This document shows positions 58,561 to 64,000 of a stretch of 64,000 nucleotides of DNA, one piece after another. A program made the translations under genes and the position numbers. The stretch comes from Chrysaora quinquecirrha (lineage: Eukaryota > Cnidaria > Scyphozoa > Semaeostomeae > Pelagiidae). The number at the start of each line of letters is the position of its first letter. The stretch's first letter is position 1. The notes beneath the pieces were generated by a model. It saw only the letters and a list, made by a program, of their open reading frames with translations, was not told where the DNA came from and did not search any database. The stretch is from assembly GCA_014526335.1 (NCBI GenBank), contig JACTAT010000048.1, positions 2,237,660 to 2,301,659 of the forward strand, given 5' to 3'.

Positions 58561-61500
58561 AGGTTACTTATGCGGTACGTTGATATTGTGCAACAATCTA
58601 ATTTGGAATTGGCCAAAAATGATCAAAGTCTATGATCATAGTCTAGACCACTTGAAATAATGTGATAATCATTATTAAATATTTAACCTTGATCTTACCT
58701 TTGCACGTTGTGACATTATTGTGCCATCCACTGCTTAAATCTTGCAAATTCACTAGTCATTCTTGATTACATTTCTTGATTATTTTCGACCTTCCTTCCA
58801 ATCCAACTCGACTAGTTTTCGCACCAAAACGTTCATCAATATCTTGGCACAATATTTTGGGTTAATTGTCGGCTCCTTTAAAAAACTTCAAGATTATGGA
58901 AATCTTTTTGAACAGCGATCAAAAGTTTTTTCCTCAAGATGGATTAAAATTCCACACAACAAGCAAATACAAGCACCTTGGAGCGGTGATTTACACTATC
59001 ACATTCTCTCATTGTCCGCGATCACAGAAAAAACTAGAAGCAAATTGTACATGAATGTGATAGTGTAATCGGGCCTTAAACAACTGTTTCTGCATGTCAG
59101 GAATTGATTCTGTTTCCATTGTTTTTATTCATATGACTAGGATGCGAGGGTGGTCTAAAAATTCAGTCAGCACAGTGTTAATAAATTTAAGCGAAATTAC
59201 TAAAGATTAAATTTTGTACATCTTAGTGTTCGAAAGTGATAAAGCTGGTGTTCATACGTTAGTTGGTAAATGCCAGATCAATGGAACTTCTATGTTCCTT
59301 ATGGAAGTGTCTTTCTATGGATGCTATAAACGACAAAAATGTCAAAAAGAAAATTCAGTTAGTTAATGCTGCTGAAAACTTTAGTACAGGGAAAATAATA
59401 ACTTTCAAGCAAACAGATTGGGAACGATGTTTGATTCGTCAGTCAAGTTCTAACAAAAAAAGCTTGTTTGCTCCTCAAATTCGAAACGTAAAGATAAGTC
59501 TTATTGATGACATTACCGCTTGTACTTCATTTGAAGATCTTCTATTTGATATGACTAATGGAAGATTACGAGAAGAAGGCAAAGATGAGTTTGACACATT
59601 CGTGAGCAGGAATGCAAAATATCATAATTCATGTCAGAGAAATTTGATTCCTACCATGCCAACAAAGGCTGCAAACTGCGGAAAATCAAAATGACGGTTC
59701 GCATGAGAATGATTCAGACAGACCAGTCAGAACGCCATCGTCCTACAATAGTGCAAATTTTAGAGCGAATGTTTGTTCCTTTTGTGATATTGAAGACGGG
59801 AAAGAAATCTTCATACTGTGCCAACTTTCTAACTCAACGAAAATGTGAAACAAGCAGCCATTGAAACAGGGAATTGAAATATTATGGCCAAATAAAGTGA
59901 AGGTGATATGGTGGTGACTGAAGCGATGTATCATAAAAGGTGTCTCATAAGTCTTTATAACGCTCAGCAAAGTCATCAAATGAAAAAAAAATAAGAATGA
60001 AGATCAAGGGTCTCTAATCTATGGAATTGTTCTTTCTGAGCTTATTTCGTACATCAAGAATGAATATGAGAGGTCCGACATTTCTTCTGTGTTCAAATTA
60101 AGTGACTTAAAGAAACTGTTTTGCAAATGGCTAGAACATTATACACACGAGTGAGCGCTTCATGTCCACAGCACTATACTAAAAGACTCTATACTATCTC
60201 ACATACCAGAACTGGAGGAGAAGAAGACAGGTTGTGACTTATCCTTGCCTTCAAACAAGATATTGGAAGAGCACTAATTGAAGCATGTTCAAGTGCTGAG
60301 CAAGATGGTATGTGTCTAGCAAGAGCAGCTTCAATAATAAGAAATGCTTTATTCCACGATTTTCCTGAATTTAATGGCTCTTTTACTAAGAAGACAATGA
60401 TGGCGATGATAGGAAACTGGCTTGAAGGTAGTGAGTGAGCTGACATTTTTGTTGCAGCTGGGATTTGTACTCCAGGTACCAGCGATGCTTTCCTCCGTTG
60501 TCATAATGTTAAACGCTGTCGCTATGCGCACAAGGTTTCCGTTGCAGCACTATACCATCTCTTACAAAAGCATTGAAAAGGGCAAGGTTGTTCCCCAGAG
60601 CAAATTACATTTAGTGACTGGGTAATAGAAAGAAGAGCGAATAATTCTCAGTTTGATTATTGGTACACTGTTGTAGAGCTTGAAACACTACTCCTTCTTT
60701 TTGTAAGAGGCATCAGAAAAGCAAACTTTCAACAGTATTGTAGATGTCTAGAAGAAATTGTACCTTGGATGTTTTGCATTGGCCATACAAACTACGCAAC
60801 ATGGTTGACCAGTTGTTCTGGAAACACTGAGCGATCTAGAGGTTGTTCATCCAGATGTTTATGCAGTATTTAAAGATGGGAGATTTTTCATTCAAAAGGG
60901 TAAGAAAAAGTTTTCATGCATTGGTGTTGACCATGCACATGAGCAGAATAACAAAGTACTCAAGCGGGATGGAGGCGTAACTGGAATTCTTGGTCAGCCA
61001 ATTGCTTTGATGAAATGAATGATTGCAGGCCCTGAAATGACTTCAATGGTCAATGAATATGAGTCGCTACTACTTGACGAGAACAGTAATGATTCAACAG
61101 AACACCTCGAAGGCACCCTAGCTTCTGAAAAGCAGTTTAGGAAAGATGTGAAAGCATTTGTTGCTGTGTTAGAAAAGGAGGGAAATCTTTTTGAAGAAGA
61201 AGATAATATTCTTGTTTCGCTTGTAAGTAAAATTGTAATGGACAAAGAATAAGCTAGATCCATAAAGAAAGCAAGAGACGCTGGTGTTATACAATATGAA
61301 GAGTTCAAACATGAGCGACTTTCTACAGGGAAAAGATTTGTCCATGATCCAATCACATGGAACAGGTTTAGTCTTTTTTGCAACAAGAACTTGATCAAAA
61401 CTCCTACCTCCAAACTAAAAGTAAAGTTCCTGCAAAAATTGAGAGACCATCAGATCTTACAGCAGTTCTTTTGGATGGAGCAGCCATAATTCATATGGTG

Positions 61501-62043
61501 ACTCCCAATTCAAAGAATTTTCAGGATTTTGCAGACAATGAACTCGCATCTTTTCTAAAAATGCTGCTTGTTGCTGAAGGTATTACCAGATTAGACTTAG
61601 ATTTTGACTTCAAAACAGTTTAAAGGAACAAGCGAGAGAGAAACAAGGAACAAATTCATGGATTAAAGTGACAGAAAAGACACCGCTACCAAAAAACTTG
61701 AAGAATTTCTTGAAAGTTGGTGACAACAAATCTGAACATTTTGAACTACTCGCAAAGTTAACGTCTAAATTAAATATCACAGGAAAGACTATAGTCAGCA
61801 CAATGCTAGTCGAGGTTCTTACTAATGATTCATTTGGAGAAGAAGTCTGCTCCGCAATATTGTTTTGGTATGCTAGCTTCGGTTGCGACATGGTGTCAAC
61901 TTTTGCAGGAAAAGGTAAAGCCAATTCCTTGCAGTGGTGACAGTATTACTCTGATGTGGCTGCTATTCTACAGCGACTGTTAGACATCCCAGCCAACATA
62001 AGTGAGGATGATTTTACCCTTCTGGAAAGATTTGTAATCTTAA

Positions 62044-62921
62044 CCCTATTAAGCGTTTTTCGCCCCCCCCCCCTCCTACTTTTGCTCGTGTATCATCTGC
62101 AAGAACTCCTTAGTAGCTTTGGTAAGGGTCTGACTTTTCGTGGAATTTATCAAGGAACCTTGTAGTATGGGTTATTGTGTTGTGGACTTAGTCACGTGAC
62201 CAGCAAATGTCTATATCTGGAAGCAGGTAATGCAAATTACCCTTCAATCGGCTATATCTCTGTCAATAATTATCACATATAAAAGAATAATGTATAGTTG
62301 GACTTCTCTTGGCGAGAGCTATCATTTGATATATCATTTGAATGTTTTTGATATTGTTGGCAAATTTTGTCACTTGTCACGTGATCAATTTAATTAATGT
62401 TGTTAATTAGCCTAATTAGCAATTTTTTTAAATTTTTGGATTGAGTCATGCATAACGCAGTGTAAACTATGCTTTTGAAGATTTTTACTGAAAATAAAGC
62501 TTGTTATATACGTTTTCCAAAATGCTGAGTAAGCAAAAAATTTTTCCTCATCATAAACGCTTATAAAAGTTGACAAGAAACAGCAATTTGCTGATAATTA
62601 GCTTAAATGATAGAAAAGGTTTACTTTCTATAGAGATTTTAACATTTACAGTGCCCTTTACCTATTTTAGTCTGATTTAGCTTGATTTCCGTCAACGTAG
62701 ATGAAATAGTCATAATTTCACACTCTAAACGGTTGCTAGGCAACGTGTCACGTGACTAATTAGCAAATAATAGTGTTAATTAGTTGCAATTGGGTACTTG
62801 CACATGTCTACTAAGTTTCATTTCAATCAGACAAATAGCAGCTGGGATAACTAGGGGGGGGGCGAAAAACGCCCCCCCCCCCATACTTAAAGAGGCAAAA
62901 AATAGCCCATACCAAATAGGG
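62044..62921. mobile_element. piggyBac-type MITE
   Basis: Ends CCCTATT / AATAGGG, flanked by TTAA on both sides (62040-62043; 62922-62925). TTAA plus CCC-starting ends is the piggyBac hallmark. 878 bp, no transposase. Collapsing the insertion to one TTAA gives uninterrupted frame ERFVIL-RYDRSS in the surrounding pseudogene. Confidence 0.9.
62854..62882. repeat. G-run/C-run hairpin
   Basis: Nine G, CGAAAAACG, then eleven C: a very stable hairpin near the right end of the piggyBac-type MITE. A similar gtttttcgCCCCC block lies at its left end (about 62055-62073). Confidence 0.85.
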
Positions 62922-62994
62922 TTAAGGTATGATCGATCAAGTTCTTTGACTGATGTGAAGGAGTGCTTTGTCAATGATAACATACCATCAAGGT

Positions 62995-63330
62995 AATTCT
63001 CGTTGTTGTGCAATCAAAAAGTTCTTTGAAGTAAGTGCTTTTTACTTTAGAAAGAAAAGTATTTAGGATATTTCGATACTACATATACTTTTGCTTGCTT
63101 TCATGTGTTCTGGCTTTCAGATATTTGATGAAGAGTTTTTCTTCTTCAAAGATTGATTTCTTTAAAAGCGTTGAAACCCAAGAAATCACATCTTTTTGAG
63201 TTTCTTGTTCAATCGATGGCAGGTCATGTTGAGAGGAATACAGTTATTGCTGGTGTTATTGCTTGCTGGCACAAGGGCGTGTTCTTGAAATATTCAGGAA
63301 ATATTCATCGCACCCCCCCTCATTACTTTC
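62995..63330. other. No gene recognised
   Basis: A 60-codon frame at 63153-63335 could not be matched to the family of copy B; possibly intron or unrelated. Confidence 0.4.
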
Positions 63331-63349
63331 CATAGAGAAAAAAACCTAA

Positions 63350-63837
63350 AGAACACCTGGTACACAGCAACCTGGAAAAGCTCACAACAACCTTGAATGA
63401 ATCCCTGCCCACATCATCTTTGCCAAACATGCCATCATATCAATCAGTTAACAACAAACACTAATAATGACTGGTCATTCCAGGTAAAATCCGCCTTCAC
63501 CTGCTCTTCATCATGCTTGATTTATTGTACTCTGTCTGCTCTTCCTGCAATGTTTATTGTATTTGTGAAATGTTGTCAACAAAAAAGATGTTGTCAGCTC
63601 AGCAACAGATTTGGAGAACACCTCAGGAATGTAAAAAACAAAGTCCATCTTAAAGAAGAACATCAAAACGACCCTGACAGCAACACCTCACAGCATTTCA
63701 ACCAGCCTAATCATTTGACTGCCAACATGTCCCTTCTTGGAATTTTATACACTCCACAAGACAAGATTGAAAGAAAAACTTTAGAAAAAAAGAATAATTC
63801 ACAATTTAAAAGCTTTGAATTCTGGTGGACTAAATAA
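63350..63837 (+). pseudogene. Penelope-like element C-terminus with GIY-YIG endonuclease
   Basis: CPHHLCQTCHHI is the cysteine linker before the nuclease; then FTCSSSCLIYC, SVCSSCNVYCICE in an adjacent frame (the GIY-YIG strand, degenerate), LSNRFGEHLRNVKNK, TSQHFNQPNH (the conserved RxxEH and HFN parts) and a stop at 63837. Penelope-like elements combine this nuclease with a reverse transcriptase, which is missing here (5'-truncated). One frameshift near 63560-63600. Confidence 0.65.
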
Positions 63838-64000
63838 ACGTTTTTCTTATCTTTAATTTCTGTACTCTAACTTAGATCATGTGGCATTGTATCTCGCATT
63901 CTTTTTATTTTTCTTTTTTTCTGTTTTTGGAATCACTATTCTTTTGACATAACTTAGTATATTCCGTTATTTCACGACTTGATAACGACTTTATGCTTGA
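63838..64000. other. No gene; T-rich end of window
   Basis: T-rich sequence with no feature seen. Confidence 0.5.

Larger units (their letters stand above)
55683..59077. mobile_element. PIF/Harbinger element H2
   Basis: Inverted repeats at about 55683-55945 and 58811-59077 (AAGGCCSGAT... / ...), about 85% alike, enclose a transposase gene (plus) and a MADF-type partner gene (minus), tail to tail. This two-gene layout is characteristic of Harbinger. The left end lacks about 12 bp present at the right end. A clean 3-bp TSD was not found. Both arms contain a matching open frame (IPHNKQIQAPW) that I take as a by-product of arm identity. Confidence 0.8.
59263..62994 (+). pseudogene. Large uncharacterised invertebrate family, decayed copy B
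   Basis: Blocks in order: 59263-59694 (TDWERCLIRQSSSNKKSL, YHNSCQRN), about 59740-59990 (VCSFCDIEDGKE; EGDMVVTEAMYHKRCLISLY), about 60015-60230 (YGIVLSELISYIKNEY, HSTILKDSILSHIPEL), about 60625-60800 (FDYWYTVVELETLLLLFVRG), about 60855-61250 (FKDGRFFIQKGKKKFSCIGV, DHAHEQNNKVLKRDGGV, IAGPEMTSMVNEYE), 61378-61620 (DGAAIIHMVTPNSKNF), 61668-61940 (GCDMVSTFAGKGKANS) and 61956-62043 (DFTLLERFVIL), resumed after a MITE by RYDRSSSLTDVKECF (62926-62994), at a GTAATT donor. Many stops and shifts. The first CxxC has become CLIR. Function unknown. Confidence 0.65.

Overview
The window is from an animal nuclear genome. It is AT-rich, its coding pieces are split by GT-AG introns, and almost all recognisable coding sequence belongs to transposable elements or to decayed multi-copy gene families. 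The mixture (LINEs with a 2A-like motif, PHD finger and AP endonuclease; Harbinger elements with a MADF/Myb-type partner; pogo, Tc1 and piggyBac-type MITEs; Penelope GIY-YIG; large uncharacterised zinc-finger families) looks most like a cnidarian or another non-bilaterian/basal invertebrate. That placement is inference from family content, not proof.

Layout. 1-1511: end of a broken LINE reverse transcriptase. 2093-24979: a decayed HMGXB3-like multi-exon gene next to an oppositely oriented LINE, amplified into four direct tandem units of about 3.55-3.87 kb; both outer breakpoints are visible. Unit 2 carries a 4.1-kb foldback-type element (with a nested hAT-like element and a tRNA-like SINE head); unit 4 carries a 2.7-kb pogo element and runs on into the near-full-length LINE (to about 27150). 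27321-36525: a decayed multi-exon gene with phase-consistent exons, an ATPase-like core and a terminal PHD finger, its introns filled with MITEs. 36579-41008: the best preserved element, with about 490-bp terminal inverted repeats, a TATA box, an intact 842-codon DDE-transposase-like ORF and a poly(A) signal, lying just downstream of the PHD exon. 41.8-43.6 kb: small decayed exons.

44.5-49.5 kb (minus) and 59.3-63.0 kb (plus) hold two decayed copies of one large uncharacterised family (CxxC, EAxYHxxCL, HEQNN, GCDxVS motifs). They are split by a Tc1-type MITE and a piggyBac-type MITE whose removal restores the reading frame. 52.0-54.7 kb and 55.7-59.1 kb hold two Harbinger loci, each with transposase and partner gene tail to tail, separated by a 318-bp higher-order repeat related to the foldback arms. 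The end of the window has a Penelope-type GIY-YIG fragment.

Only the 842-aa ORF looks fully intact; the pogo transposase is nearly so. Everything else shows frameshifts, stops or truncation. The window reads as a heterochromatin-like archive of nested insertions whose order can be worked out from target-site duplications.
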